Assembly: GCA_030549495.1 (NCBI GenBank)
Contig: JAUIRK010000690.1
Location: forward strand, 1 to 64,000
Reading direction: 5' to 3'
DNA from: Nectonema munidae
Lineage: Eukaryota; Nematomorpha; Nectonematoida; Nectonematidae
Length of the DNA: 64,000 bases
Shown: positions 24,513-37,710 of the stretch, in pieces
Numbering within the stretch: position 1 is the stretch's first letter
Layout of the letters: each line of letters begins with the position of its first letter
The notes under the pieces: model-generated
Seen by the model: the letters and a program-made list of their open reading frames with translations, nothing else
The model's database searches: none
Told to the model about the DNA's origin: nothing
Position numbers and translations under genes: made by a program

Positions 24513-26148
24513 CTGTAATCCCTCGCTACTCAGCGGTTAATCTTTAACGGATTTGCTACTTCACGGCTTTTTCAAAGGGGTATTATGAAAAATATATCGC
24601 GGATTTTTGGGGAAAATCTACATTAAAATTTCATTAAATATATATTAATAAAAAATATTCTTTCATTATTTCAGATTCCTAAGGGCGCGGTTGTACGTAG
24701 GTAAACTTTCCTTTGTGCAGTGAAATTTATTTGGTTTTTTCCCTCTGCAATGGCTCCGAAAGCGCGCTTTTTCGTCCCGGCTGGCACTGAGCCTAAACGC
24801 AAACGAAAAATGATGACGATTGCTCTGAAGATTAAACTTCTGGGTATGTTGAAGAAGTTGGGCTGCCGTGGCGCGCCATTTTAGCGCTAACGAACCACCG
24901 TTATCCTCACCAAGAAATGCGAGGCTAACATAAGGAAGACGGCTTCTCTCACATTTCATTTAATAAGAAGGCAAAGAGAGTGGTCACGGCCCGTAATAAA
25001 ACCATCGTCTGTTGGGAAGATTCATTCGCCGTATGGATAACCGACTTCCGAAAGAAGAACGAAGCCTTGAATTCTAACATCATCCAAAGTAAGTCTCGGA
25101 GCCTGTACAAGAAATTCGCTGGTAACGAACTTGAAGAAGACAGCGCCGACAACGAAGAAGAGGATGAACCACAAGCAGGGATGTCTAGTAATTCTCAACC
25201 TAGACGCAAGAAATCTTGTTCTGCTAGTAAAGGGTGGTTTGTGAAGTTTCAACAAAGCTATCGCCTGAAAAACGTTTCCCCGCATGGCGAGGCTTCTTCT
25301 GCTGAAACATGCGTGAACAAAACTTTCGAGAAGATTATCTCCGTAGGTGGATTTAAGCTGAACAAGTTTAAGACGGGCTTGTTTTGGAAAAGAATGCCTT
25401 CAAGAACTTAGATGGTGTGACCCTGGTGATGTGCGGCAATGCTGCGAAATATTTGAAGACAGCGCTGCAAGAATTAAAACAAGAATCTGCTACCCGTACA
25501 TTCGATGCAAATCTCAAACACGTGGGTAACGAAGATACTCACCTCTGAATGCTTCGACCAGTGTTTCATCCTGCAAGTCAAGGTTCACCTATTAGAGAAG
25601 GGCTTGTCTTTCAAAGTCCTTCTCCTTATGGATAAGTTGGTGACCACGCTTCTGATCTGTCATATGATGGCGTTCAGATCGAGTTCCTGCCGCGCAACAC
25701 TACGTCACTTCTTCAGCCAATGCGTTTTTAATGCGCCGCAAATTTGGCATCATGATCCAAGTTTTAGCACTTCCGCTTCTTTCGTGGTGAACAATCATTT
25801 TTGAATGTTACGTAGCCAGGCTAGTCTTTTTATGGAATTAAAATATCCCTTTTTGGGCGTATTCTTCATGTTGCACATCAGAGTGAGATTTACCTGGGCT
25901 AAATCACAGCTCAAGAATTACTGTATTAGAAGTTGGTAGGATATCACACGTACTTCTAGCTGAACTAGCGATATGGAAAAAGTCATACAATGAGCGTGTT
26001 GGGTGGGTTAGAGTTAGAGAGCGTTTTAAAAGTCCAAATACACGTTAAATAAATAGGGTAAATACGGTGCCTCCCTCTACTTCGCGCAAATTCCTGTTTG
26101 ACACGGAGTCTCGGAACGCATCCCCCGCGATAAACCAAGGATACTACA
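24513..26148 (+). mobile_element. Tigger/pogo (TIGD1-like) DNA transposon, inactive
   Basis: The left part (TGTAATCCCTCGCTACTCAG, then two ..TTTGCTACTTCACGG-like blocks) and the right end (reverse complement TATCCTTGGTTTATCGCGGG) resemble Tigger termini. Exact ends are uncertain. Inside, plus-strand frames give the N-terminal HTH (about 24748 on: KMMTIALKIKLLGMLKK), the CENP-B-type HTH (ITDFRKKNEALNSNIIQSKS, ASKGWFVKFQQSYRLKN; 24980-25411), GLFWKRMPSRT and FKVLLLMDK (25505-25800). The Asp normally just before TGLFWK is deleted and the frame shifts at least three times. It sits upstream of the ARM-gene start. Confidence 0.85.
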
Positions 26149-26229
26149 TATTTTTATAAAAATCAAGGCGTAGCAAATGTCCATCGAAATTTTGAATGAT
26201 GATAAAATTTAAATTTTAAATAAATTATA

Positions 26230-27010
26230 TTTTTGAATAATTATATTAGTTCGCATTAGGGTGTGATAAGAATTAGATACATATTTTATGCTGAATCGAT
26301 CGTGTTGATTTCATTTTCAGACTCAGTTTTAGCAATTAGCGTCAAAATATATCATCAATCAAATTTGCGGTTTACGTTTGATAATTCATCTCCAAAAAAA
26401 GTATCCACATTTATTAAATTTTTTATAAGAATTCTGACATCCTCGATTTATGTCTGGACTCATTTTCGCAATTAGAGTGTGAAAATGTCTAAAAGTCTGA
26501 ATCATATTTGAGGTTAATGGCAAAAATTATTTCCCATAATAATATTTATATTTTTAATAAAATAAACTTTTTATACTAGATCAACCATGTTGATTTCATT
26601 TTTAGACTCAGTTTTCGTAATTAGTGAATCAAAATGTAGATAATAGAATTAGCGATGTATGCCTGAAAATTACTTCAAAAACGTCTTTTCATATTTTAAA
26701 TAAATATATTTTTATTTTATTATACTTCATTCCAGGACTTTGTTTTCGAAACGACGGTGTAAGAATGTGTGCACTTATCTATCAAGTTTAATATTTCTGA
26801 AAAAGCAAATTTTATGTGTTTTTGATTGAAAAGAATCCATCAAGATTTCGATTGAGAAAAAAATTCTCACTAAAAATATCCTTCAAATTTAAAATAATTT
26901 TTAATACAATATGAACCAATCTAATTTCATTTATGTACTCCTTTTTGGCGATTAGGGAGTAAAAATGGGTGAAAGTGTAAATCAAATGGGTAAAAATCTT
27001 CTTCCAAAAA
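26230..27010. repeat. Old degenerate tandem repeat, about 145-170 bp spacing
   Basis: A block like TTTCATTTTCAGACTCA, then GCAATTAG.GTG..AAAATG, recurs near 26310, 26450, 26590 and 26925 with strong divergence. It looks like a short ancient satellite. Confidence 0.45.
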
Positions 27011-27745
27011 AACTTTTTCTCAGAATCGTTATTCATTGTTTATATAGTACAAATATATGAGTATGAGAGACGACCTGCATATGCACATTTAAATGAGAAC
27101 ACGTGATCATAGGAAAAAGAAAAATCTAATCTTTAAAAATGTGTGGTGGAATAATCTAGAATTGAATGTTTCAAAAAGATCTTAACCGTGAAGAAGAAAC
27201 TGCTCTTCTCTGAATGAAAAACCTTGATCTCATTAGTTGAGATGTCAATCATCAATTCACAAACATTGATAAGATATCTGAAAATTTTCAAACAGTACCT
27301 CAAATTTTTACGGGCAAACTTTCTTTATAAGGTTTAATATTTCAAGAATAACATACCATGACAAATTACAGGCGTATTTTCTTCCTAATCTAGCAATAGC
27401 ATGCCCTATTCTTCTCTATATTTATAACATGTTATCAATAATATGTAAGGTATTGATTGCAAGCCTCTTGATTTTCCTATTTTATATATATATATATATC
27501 CCTTTTTAAGCATATCTTTTTATTTAGGCATAAGCTACATTCCGCTGTGCCATTTTTTATCCTGCTTTTCTTCGTCTGGAGAATTGAAAGAGTGTTGTTA
27601 GGGTTAGATCATGCTCTGGCGATCCGATTCTAAACTTGTTAGTAAGCAAGCAGGATTGTTCCCCATTTTGTGAGTGTTCGCGTTAGGACAGTATCGATCA
27701 CTTAGCTGCATTAGTAGTAGCGGTCACCCCTCTCCCCTCGCACCA

Positions 27746-27774
27746 CCCCCCCCCCCCCCGGATGTGCGCCCCTG
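27746..27774. mobile_element. Poly-C and GATGTGCGCCCCTG terminus, hAT-like
   Basis: A run of 14 C followed by GGATGTGCGCCCCTG, the same end as at 22443-22478. No partner end is visible. Confidence 0.5.
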
Positions 27775-28194
27775 CTGTTCACCAACTATTTAAAACAATG
27801 CTCACAAATGCCCTTTCCGATTTGGATGTTCGAGTACTGAAACTACTGCATGTGTAACAAAAAGCCTTATCGCTAGATATCCTATGTTCTAACCAAGTGA
27901 ACGTTTTATACCATAAATCTAAAAGCGATCTCTTTTGTAAATATTTGGGGTCAATTAACTAATCCGACAGATCAATCATGTGTTAGTATTTTAATGACAC
28001 GAATTTAAGACATGAAAATGCTCAAGAACAAAATGCAACAATTTTTAAAATAAGCTATTTTAATAGAGGCAAAACTTATTTTACTTTAAAAATTAAAGAT
28101 TTAATATTTTACGCATTTATAATAAGTAGGACAAATGTAGTTATTTGTTTTTTAAACTTGATCTGTTCTCTAAAACACATGTGAACCGTCGAGG

Positions 28195-28805
28195 CCAAGG
28201 CGTAGCAAAGGGAGGGGCAGAGGGCCTCCCCCCCCCCCCCCCCCGAGAAGATGTCTTGCGCTGCAAGAGAAAATTAATTAAGATACCAAAAAAGCGCGAT
28301 TTTTGAATTTGTGTGTTCTTGACAAGTGCTATATAAAAAAGGAATCATTTCGGAAATAACCAACTTTATTTTATCTCTTGAAGGAGCTGATATATTAAAA
28401 GATGCCTGTCTTATCTCGACAACAGGATACTCCAGTTCTATCTTAGAGTGTGTCTTTTCTGCTCTCATGACACATCTCATCGTAGATCGATGACTCCCTA
28501 TAGAGAAGCTCAGCGTACCTTTTACATTATGAAAAAAGAATAACTAATTCTACTACTTTAGAAATGTTCAAAAAAGTATGGCTTGAAAAACCTAGAAAGT
28601 TATCTAATAAACACTTGTTTTATAATTTTTTAATAAATTTTGTGTTATTTTTTACACTTTTTTTAATCTCACTTAAATTCATCTTCCAAAGCCCTACTCT
28701 CATTTCCAGATGGTAAATCAATCAAAATAAATAATACATTTTTATCGCCCCCCCCCCCCCTAAATTTCTTATGCCCCCTTAAGATGAAAGCTTCCTACGC
28801 CTCTG
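28195..28805. mobile_element. hAT-like non-autonomous element, 611 bp, 8-bp TSD
   Basis: The ends CCAAGGCGTAGCAAAGG and (reverse complement) CAGAGGCGTAGGAAGC are inverted. A perfect 8-bp duplication CGTCGAGG flanks them (28187-28194, 28806-28813). Poly-C tracts lie just inside both ends. A 68-codon minus-strand frame (28274-28480) is not recognised. The GGCGTAGC core is shared with the MITE at 34632. Confidence 0.85.
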
Positions 28806-29698
28806 CGTCGAGGTAAATAATTGAATTACAAAGAATCATCTTATATCATCGCCATGCCATTGCTACCTTTCATACTACTATTCAGTGTGTAGAGTAAACG
28901 GTTTGAAAATACAATTTGGACTTGGGTCTAGGAATTGAGAAGTAGAAAGGCGTCAACTTAAATTAGGCTCTTACCTTACACATACAAAATGAAAGTCTAT
29001 AATTTTTGGAAGAAAATGTGCTACAAACCTTACATTGATATGAACTGGCGATTCCATTCCCCAAGTGATGCGCGGTATCAACATGATAATGAAAGCGTGT
29101 ACAGAAAATAATACAAGCGCCAAACAAACTCTATACAAATTTAACGCATTAGATCCAATTAATAAGAGATAATAAAACCTCGCTTATTTTTACTCTTCTG
29201 AAATGAATACAGAGGTAGCTAATCAGCCACGGCAAACCTTAATTAATTAAGGGCAAATCTCCCATTACCATCATCTACAATATCACTAGAGCACTTTATA
29301 AATACAATTACAATCATGTTTTATTAAAAAAATTTGGCGGTATTGTAGAAACATTGCGGACTATTCAACTCAAGGCGATCTTGATATAAAAAACTAAAAC
29401 ACCGAATAGAAAGGAGATGCTGTACATTTAGATTTTGGAATAAAAGACCTGCTTGTTTAGTGCATATTTAGCAACAATAAAGGCAGTTGTCCTAACTTGA
29501 ACTTGTGTATTCTATTACATTAATTTAATTCTTTTAGTTATAATAATGGATAGGAAGAAACCTTTCAAGCTTTAAATTATAGAGAGTACTTTCTTATATA
29601 GTAATCTGTTATAAAAAATATTCGCCCGCTGAAAAATTGTGAGCTCTCTTTCAAATTCCTGACTACAAGACTGCCTCTAATCAACTATAGCTAAAATT

Positions 29699-31441
29699 TA
29701 GTGATGGCACGATTAATCGGAATCGTATCGGATTAATCGGAATGTCGGGAGTTTTTTAAAGTATCGGAAATCGGCATCGGAGATGAATCATTTCAACCGA
29801 TTCCGATACCAAAACCATTCTTAAATATACAGAATGTTGGATAAATAGTTATAACATAAGATTGCATTCTGTGGGGGTTTACGTACCGTATTTAATGGGA
29901 GTGTGGGTTGTTAGAATGCTGAACTTGTTACACCAATGTCTTGGGTTTTAGTTCAGTCTTCTCGAGGCAAATTACCCAGAGCTTGATACTAGCAGCTTTA
30001 ATATGCTATTTTGATGAAAACACTCTCTGGTACTAATACTAGTGCTTCTATCTCCCTGACATTTTTTTACGATTTCTCTTCTATATTTTAATTTTACCAA
30101 ATTTAAGTTAATTCTAACTCTATGTAATTAATATTATGAATTACTTTTGGAAATAAATTTATCATATTTTTGAATTGTGTTAGCAACAGTAATAATAAAA
30201 GTTATATGCGAAAATATAGGTAGCAATATTGAAACAATGAAGATAAAGATTTTTCAAAATTATTTAAATGTGCTGATCGATTTTTGTTTTTCAAAAACGT
30301 GCTAAACCGTCTGGTATGTTATGAAAATTCTACTTTTATTAAATATTTTTTAAGTGTACTACGTGAATTCAAACATTTTAATGACTATTCTAAGTTTTTT
30401 CAAACACATTTCTTTAAAAATACTTTATTTTATAAAAAAATTTTCTTATATATGTCAAATCAGATGGAAGCTTGTTAAAAGAAAATGTGAAAAACTAAAG
30501 AAAATGTGTTAACAATATAATTATGAAAAAATAAGATAACTGTTTCATGCGTTTCCAAGGCTCAATTACGCTCGACTTGAATGCGGTGATGATGAGGTAA
30601 ATATTCTTTAGATCTAAATCTAAAAATAATATTCTTTAGATTCGACCAGCAGTGATGTTGAGCAAATATGGATTTTAATTTTAGTTTTGAAAAGTGTTTT
30701 TCAGATATCAAAAAAATGAAAACTGAACAAGAAACAAACAATATAAAAACTGAACCTATCAACAGCAAGAATAAAAGTAGAAACAAAAATTTCAAAATAT
30801 TTGAAATATAAACTTATCGGAAACAATGAAAATCCTTTTGAATGGTGGAAAGCTAACAAATAACTTCCAAGTTTGGCTCTTCTTTCAAAAAAGTACTTAT
30901 GTGTTCCCCTTCTTCAGTAGAAAGCGAGCGAATTTTTAGTGTTGGTGGGAATATATATTTTCGCCAAAAAGAAATCGCTTAGAAGCGAGAACTGGAGAGA
31001 TGCTTATGTTTTTGTCAACATTACATCTTTTATTAATTAAAATAGAACCATTGATACATTTTTCAGGTAATGAACATAATCTCTATCTTTTATCGCGTAA
31101 TGAACAACACTACAAAAGTTTTCTTAAAGTCGTAACAATGCCGAAATTTGGTAGAAATAGTGGTTTGAGATACCTTTTTAGTACTTATTGATCATATGCG
31201 CTAGAAGGCCATTCTAAAAGAAACCCTAAAATATTTATATGAGTTTTTTCAACGCACTGATATTCAACGTATTGTAAATCTTTATTTGCAAGAAGGGATT
31301 TGTAACCGTTCGGGCCTCTATTTAAAGTAAGCTTTTCAATATCTAGACACAATTATTATCGAAGAATCGGAATCGTATCGGGGATCGGGATAATTGGGTA
31401 GAATCGGAATCGTTAAAAAGTTTGGTATCGTCCCATCACTA
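29699..31441 (+). mobile_element. hAT transposon (ZBED-like), degenerate, 8-bp TSD
   Basis: The ends TAGTGATGGCACGAT and (reverse complement) TAGTGATGGGACGATACC are flanked by a perfect 8-bp duplication CTAAAATT (29691-29698, 31442-31449). Subterminal regions are rich in inverted ATCGGAATCG motifs. Between about 30830 and 31030 the plus strand shows the hAT dimerisation domain in broken frames: NPFEWWKAN, KKYLCVP, then FVLVGIYIFAKKKS-like sequence and SLRSENWRDAYVFVN. The upstream transposase is too decayed to read. The 1743-bp length fits an internally shortened or eroded copy. Confidence 0.85.
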
Positions 31442-31449
31442 CTAAAATT

Positions 31450-34400
31450 TGGATGATTATTATATCAAATGAACGGAAATTAACATATATATATTTTTTA
31501 AATATTCATTGAAAGACTACGAGAAAAGAATCTGGATAGTCGTGCACACGGGTGTGCGTCCTTGTGAAGATATAGTTATTGTTAAAGAAATAGTGAATAG
31601 AATTAGACCATTTTTCTTTTAGTGTGAAGTCTTTTAGATGATGAAGGTGCAAAACATTTTGTAATTGAAAAGAGGATATGAATGATTTCATGAAGAACAC
31701 GAATTTTGAAAAAGGATTGGTTAGCAAATATCCAGAGTGATATCTGTTCATATGATTAAAAAAACAAGAGATTGTGCTGAATAGAAAAGCTCTGAGATCG
31801 AGTAAATTCTCTGCTAAATCTCTGAAAAGTGGTTTTATCGAACATAGATAGCATAAAATTTATTTCTGGTGAAAGTAGAGATATCAAGGTAGAAACAGTA
31901 TAGAATGAAGAGCAAAATTAGACATCATATAAAGCATAGGAGAAATCAAGTACAGACTAAAAGCTGATAACGAATTTGTTGGCAAAACAACGGAGGTCCC
32001 ATTGAAGTAGAAAGATGTGTCTTTTATTTTAGAAGCATTCTGAATTAATTATATATATCATTTATAGTATATATAGAGAATCGTTGTAAAAAGTAATGAG
32101 AAATAAAAATTTAGATTTTAAGAAACATGATCTCAGGTCGCTCTGCGTAGAGTCCATCCCTATTTATGCGATGGATAAAATGGTATTATATCAAAAGATA
32201 ATTATTTTTTCGATTTGGCTTAAGTGTATAAAAGTTAATGTAATGTCGAATTAATCATATATAAACCATATTAACCCCATTGAAATGTAGTATTCATTAC
32301 CTGTGAATAGAATGACAAAAATACCGTCATGATGAAATAGAAATAGGTCGATTTACTGAATAGGACGAAAAAGGTTCAAAAATGATAATAAAAAAATATC
32401 TGACAACAAATAAGCCAGAGGTAAACAGTAACCGCAATTTAAATCTAGAGGGAGCAAAATATTTTTATATTAAGAAAAATGCTGCGTTAAGATACCTATG
32501 AAAACTAATCTACTGACAGTTGAAATATTTTAAGTGAATTATTCATGAAAAGCTGGTAAAAAATAAATCAAGACAATATTTTAAACAAAAAAATCGTGGA
32601 ATCAAAATATATTTATAAAAATAGCTCGTCACGAATTGGATTGCAATGCTCCTCAACATTTTTTGTTATGGACCCTTTTCTTTTGTGATCGGTATAGACA
32701 AGTTACTGCGGTGACCGCTAAGAAAGGTTTGGCCGTAATAGTATTAGTATGACAAAAGACAATAATAAAAACAAGTAAAAATTTTAGATTTTTGAAATAT
32801 TTTCAAAATTTTCTCTAAATTCTGTAACTTTATAATGAATATAGTAAACAATATTTGAAATTTATTCTGAAATCTTCTACATTTTGACCTATTCAATTGA
32901 AAATAACTTGAACAATAATTAATATAAGCAGAGAACAGTAACAAGTTCTTGAAGATTTTATTTAAACAATATTTAATAAATTATTTAAGGTTATTTTAAT
33001 ATTTTTTTGGATAAAACACAATTTATACACGTAATACTAAAACACTGCATTGAGGCGATTTCCTTAACATATGGCGATTGAAATTTTGCTCATTCCATTT
33101 TTGTGCGAGATTGCATCCTCCCTTATTTTTAAACTAGATGCTAGAATGCTGGGGAAAAATTTTGACCAAATTAAAATGTTTTGGGAGTTTAGTCTCCATT
33201 TTTTAAACCAAGTTATTATATCGTCATCAAAATTAAGTTGACTTTATAAATAAACCAGATGTTAATTCTAATTTGTTTTGAACAATGTTCTCGTAACATT
33301 GACTGTTTTAACCGTATAGGTATACAATACATAGATAATCTCATACGAGACTCGAAGTTATTTTTAAAAAATAAAATTGGAAATAATGACCCTTTGAAGC
33401 AAATAAATTCATGAAAATGTGAATTAAATAAATTTGAATTTTTGCTGATTAATAATTATATCTGAGGCCTGAATTAAGGGACTAAGTATGCACTGAAAAT
33501 AAAATAATACAGATTTGGAGATTTAGAAAATTTTATTATAAATTCAACAGTCAATGCATTTAAAATATGATATAACTAATTTACCCTGCAAACCTTCAAT
33601 TTTCGGATTCCTTTGCCCAGGTAGAAAATACTTGGTATGTAGTGATTTTTGCTTTAGGGAGCAGCTTTGTAGTGGGTTCCTACTCATAGCAGATAGCATA
33701 ACAAAAATGTTTAACTTGGAGGCATGGATTAAATATAAGGGATTTCGCATACCTTTAACTAGATTTGTTAGAAACAGAAATGAAAGCTTAGTAGAAGTAT
33801 CATCTGTAGTAAATTAACTGAGTTTATATTAACATTTTATGAATACTACAAAGTTGTCAATCAGAGATTAACAAAAAATGGTAAAACTTGTAACTCAAAG
33901 CGGTAGGCGTTTGAAACATAAAAATTGACTACCGCCTAAATCGTCAGAGTAAACATATATGCAATAAGCATACATCCCTTAATTTCTCAAACCATTATAT
34001 CATTAACAAATAATAAAACTAATACAAAATTTAGATAATCTGAACGAAGAGTTGGATATTTATAAACAAAACTAAAGCAAACTTGTGTGCAAATTTAAAA
34101 AATATATATAAATTATTATATCGTATTAAACAAATAGTAAAAATATACTTGAAAAGTAGAGATCATAATAATAAACTTTAGAAATTATAATAGCGGCTGC
34201 TAAAATAGGTAAACATAAGGAACAGACAAGATAGGCATTCATAATTGAAAAATTAAAAAAATATTTTAAATTTAAGCATGGATTAAAAAAGCAACTAAAA
34301 TAAATTAATTAACAAAAAATATTTATTTATATAAAAGGTGAAAAGAGGATTTTTCAAAGATGAGTATGAGTTAAGTAAAGGACATGAAAGCAGATTAATG

Positions 34401-34623
34401 GAATTAGAAGATGTGATTAAAAGAAAAAAGTCATAGTAATACATATTTAAACACTGCATTGGGGTTATTTCCTCTCTTTCTCGTAGAAATTAATTGATTG
34501 GCTACATAAAAAGTTTGCATCGTATTCTCAGCAGTGAAGTACACTTTTCAAGTATTAAGGTCTTGAACATGAAGCTATAATTAAAATGTAAAAACCCCGC
34601 CAAAATTTTAAAAATTAGTGTAG
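31450..34623. other. Non-coding interval
   Basis: AT-rich sequence with no recognisable gene. A short motif (AAACACTGCATTG) recurs at about 33042 and 34452, perhaps an old dispersed repeat. The 87-codon frame at 33554-33817 matches nothing I know. Confidence 0.5.
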
Positions 34624-34631
34624 GTAGGTAG

Positions 34632-34830
34632 CACGGGCGTAGCCAGAGGGGGGCAAGGGGGGCAGTGCCCCCCCCCTCCCAAATACCTTTTCTGCACCCT
34701 CATCCAATACCTTTTCTGCCCCTTCCCCCCCCCCCCCCCAAATACTAATTATTTTATTTCCAATATGCTTACCCCCCTAAATTCCTTCCACCCCCCCCCC
34801 CCAACTTCCCTTTTTTTGGCTACGCCACTG
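34632..34830. mobile_element. hAT-like MITE, 199 bp, in a LINE tail
   Basis: The ends CACGGGCGTAGCCAGAGG and (reverse complement) CAGTGGCGTAGCCAAAAA are good inverted repeats, with poly-C runs inside. GTAGGTAG flanks both sides (34624-34631, 34831-34838), which fits an 8-bp hAT duplication. However, the site lies in the GTAG microsatellite tail of the LINE, so the duplication is not independent evidence. Confidence 0.8.
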
Positions 34831-34838
34831 GTAGGTAG

Positions 34839-37710
34839 AAATGTCAAAGCACTTTCCAAAACTGAATTGATATGCTTGCAAGATGCTTGATAGGGAAATA
34901 GAGGCAGTCTTTATGTTTATGCAAGTTTTAAAGGGAGTCTAAAATAAAAGAAATAGAGAGAAAAGGAGAGGAAGAAAGCTATCGAGTGGGCGGTGGATGA
35001 AGATTTAGAATGGGTTCAATAGTTCGTAAAAGCGTCGAGAGGGAAATTAATAGTGTCAGGTGTGTTAGTAGTTCATTCAGTTTGTTGGGAAAATGTCCGA
35101 GAGTTGAAACACAACTGTTTATTAATTCGTGGCGATGAGGATAAAAAATGGGCAAATGAAAGTTAGGTGATGGGATGATTCACAAGCTGCGCCACAGAAA
35201 CGGCAGGACTGAGTGTCGGAAAGTTTGATATGAAAGAGGTAATTTTTGCAAGGGCAGTGCCCAGAGAGCCACCGTATAAGGGATCGTGAGGGAATGAACT
35301 TGTGTTTTGACCAGGATTGATGAACGGCAGTTATGTCAGTTATGTGGGATAGAAAGGTGTTTGTCGATTGGGTAACTGACGATTGCCATTGCTTATTAGT
35401 GTATTGTGTGAGTTTGTGGATAAAAACGCTGGGGTGTAAAGAGGTCAAAAGTGCCGCGCATGGTTTTGAGAGGGTTCTTTTCCGAGAAAATCAACGTATA
35501 TATTTTTATGAACGTAGGAATGGGCAGGGCACCAAAATACAGAGATGGTAAAGTGGGCGGAGAGAAATTGCAGTTTCGAGAATAGTTTGGCGAAACATGA
35601 AAGGTGTATTTTTGCAGAGATATAAATCGCGAGCGAGGTTTTGAGAGTCGGTATAAAACTGGATTGCTTCAAATTGAATAAAGTCTTTGATGTATTGGGT
35701 GATGTGGTGGCACGATTCAATTAGTGCTTGACATTCTGCGTCGAATATCGTGGTTAAATGATTAAGTGGTAGGCTTGTGGTGAAGAAGGCGGAAAGTGAA
35801 TCGCCTCTATAAAATGAGAGAGCGATTGCGCACTTTTTTGATTTTTTGGCGGCATCAGTAAATATCCTTAGTGTGGTTGAGTCAGAGATGTGTCTCAATT
35901 CTTTTATGTGTGAGACTGCACGTGTTTTGGGTGTATTGATTGTGATATCAAAGCGCAGGGGCGAGGCTTGGTGCATAAGTGTGGTTGGGTGTATTTTTGG
36001 GTGAATGATATATCGGTTTAGATGGGGAAGTGATGTGTGAAGTAGTTGCGCATATGAATGGGAGGTGTTGTTGTGAGGAATGTGTAGATAAAATGATGAG
36101 GAAGGAGGAATTAGTGATTTGTATGTTTTGATTATCGCTTCATTAGTGTATCTTTAAATTTGGTGAGAAGAGGTGTACACGTCAGTATGAATTCTAATAT
36201 AGCTGTGGGAGTAGTGCGGAAAGCTTTTGAAATAGTTAAAAGACTAAGACGGTGAATTTTCAAAGGGAAAGTTAGGGTTAAGGGGTGAGTAAGCGATGTA
36301 CTCCATGATAGAAGGCCGTATTGAAGAGCTGGAAGGATGAGAGATTTATATATGAACAGGGAATGTGGAATTTTGAGGCCCCATTTCTATGAAATGGTTC
36401 TATTTAGTAGAAAAAGAATTTTTGAGAGTTTTGTGTATGTATTTTTAAAGTGGATGGCCCATTTGAGGTTCGATTGGAAGGTGAGTCCAAGGTATTTTAT
36501 GGTCACTGATGGTTTGATAAGGGTGGTATGGTCTAAGCAAAGGGGTAAGTGTGGGGAATGTTTTCGTGTGAAGTGAATTAAAGAAGTTGTAGGTGTGTTG
36601 AAGGAAATCTTCAGTGAGCTGGCTGTGAACTTAAGAGTGTTGAAAAGTGTTGTCATTTAGAGAAGATTTTCCGATTGGGTGTTGGATGAAAATGAGAAAA
36701 GTAGATCATCGGAGTAGCACTGGGAAAAATGTGATTTGGAGTCTAGAAGATCTAAGAGAGGGTTAATAAGAATAAGCCAAAGAATGTCGGAAAGGCAGCC
36801 GCCCTGAGGGGTAGAAAGAGAGGGTGTATGGATTGCACAGAGATCTTTGTCGCGAAAGATTAGGCAGCGATTAAGTAAATAGTTGCTGATAAATTTGATG
36901 ATGTAGGGTGGATAGCGTTTAAGATGCATGTTGAATATGATCGCAGGGTGCCAGGCGCTGTTGAAGGCGTTGTCGATATCGAGGAATAAGACAGATGTTG
37001 TTTTCTAAGATGAAATGGAGTGCTCTAGATATTCCGTACGTTTGGATAAACCTGATTCTGTGTTTTTGCGGGGCAGATAGGCAAATTGTGAAGGGTGGAT
37101 AAGGCTGTGTTGTGTTATGTAGTGAATAAGGCGCTTACGAATAATTTTTTCGAGTAGCTTGCCCAAGACGGGAAGAATGGTTATAGGACGCCAATTTTTA
37201 AGAGTAGAGGGGTCTTTGTGGGGTTTTGGTAAAAAGAGAAGTTTTCCAATTTTCTATATTGGGGGAAAAAAGGAGTGCTTAATGCATGCATTGAAGATGT
37301 TGAGTAGGTGGATGTTTAGAAGGTGAAATGATTTTTTGATATGGGACGATGAAATTTTGTCGTAGCGATGTATTACCATAATAATCGTAGGAGATGAGTT
37401 AGGCTTGAGAGAGTCAACTGCAGGTGTTAATTTTTTTAATGTGATGGGGGGGGGGGGGGGGGGGGGGGGGGAGCGTAAGATTGACTTAAAGATGATGTTA
37501 GCTGGTGTGAGAGTGAGTGTAAGGTGCAGTGAAAATGGTCTTCTAAGTTAGGGTTGTCGGGAGGAAAAATAGAGGAGAGGAATGGAGGGTTTATTAGAGT
37601 TGAGTTCGGGTTTCCGTGGGGGAGGAGTTGGTGTAGGTTAATAGTATTTTTCTTTGGTTTAACTATTTTATTGATGGTGCTCCAGTAGTAACTATAAATT
37701 TGGAGCAAAA
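34839..37710 (-). mobile_element. LINE (I/Jockey-like with RNase H), copy 1, 5'-truncated
   Basis: The minus strand reads, 5' to 3': a pre-RT segment (to about 37440), RT with NWRPITILPVLGKLLEK (about 37200), FLDIDNAFNSAW (about 36970), TPQGGCLSD and YSDD in place of YADD (36840-36700), a thumb region (36656-36387), RNase H (FTDAAKKSK, DAECQALIES; 35976-35506), and a C-terminal Cys/His motif (HCPC...CRFCG...HHLTFIC; 35448-35122). Frames shift several times. A G24 run lies at 37447. Its 3' end shares about 55 bp with the LINE at 44655-46203 and finishes in a CTAC repeat interrupted by the hAT MITE. No endonuclease domain remains. Confidence 0.85.

Larger units (their letters stand above)
26149..28194. 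other. Non-coding interval
   Basis: It holds a degenerate repeat (26.23-27.01 kb) and one poly-C terminus. I see no gene or other feature in the remainder. Confidence 0.5.
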
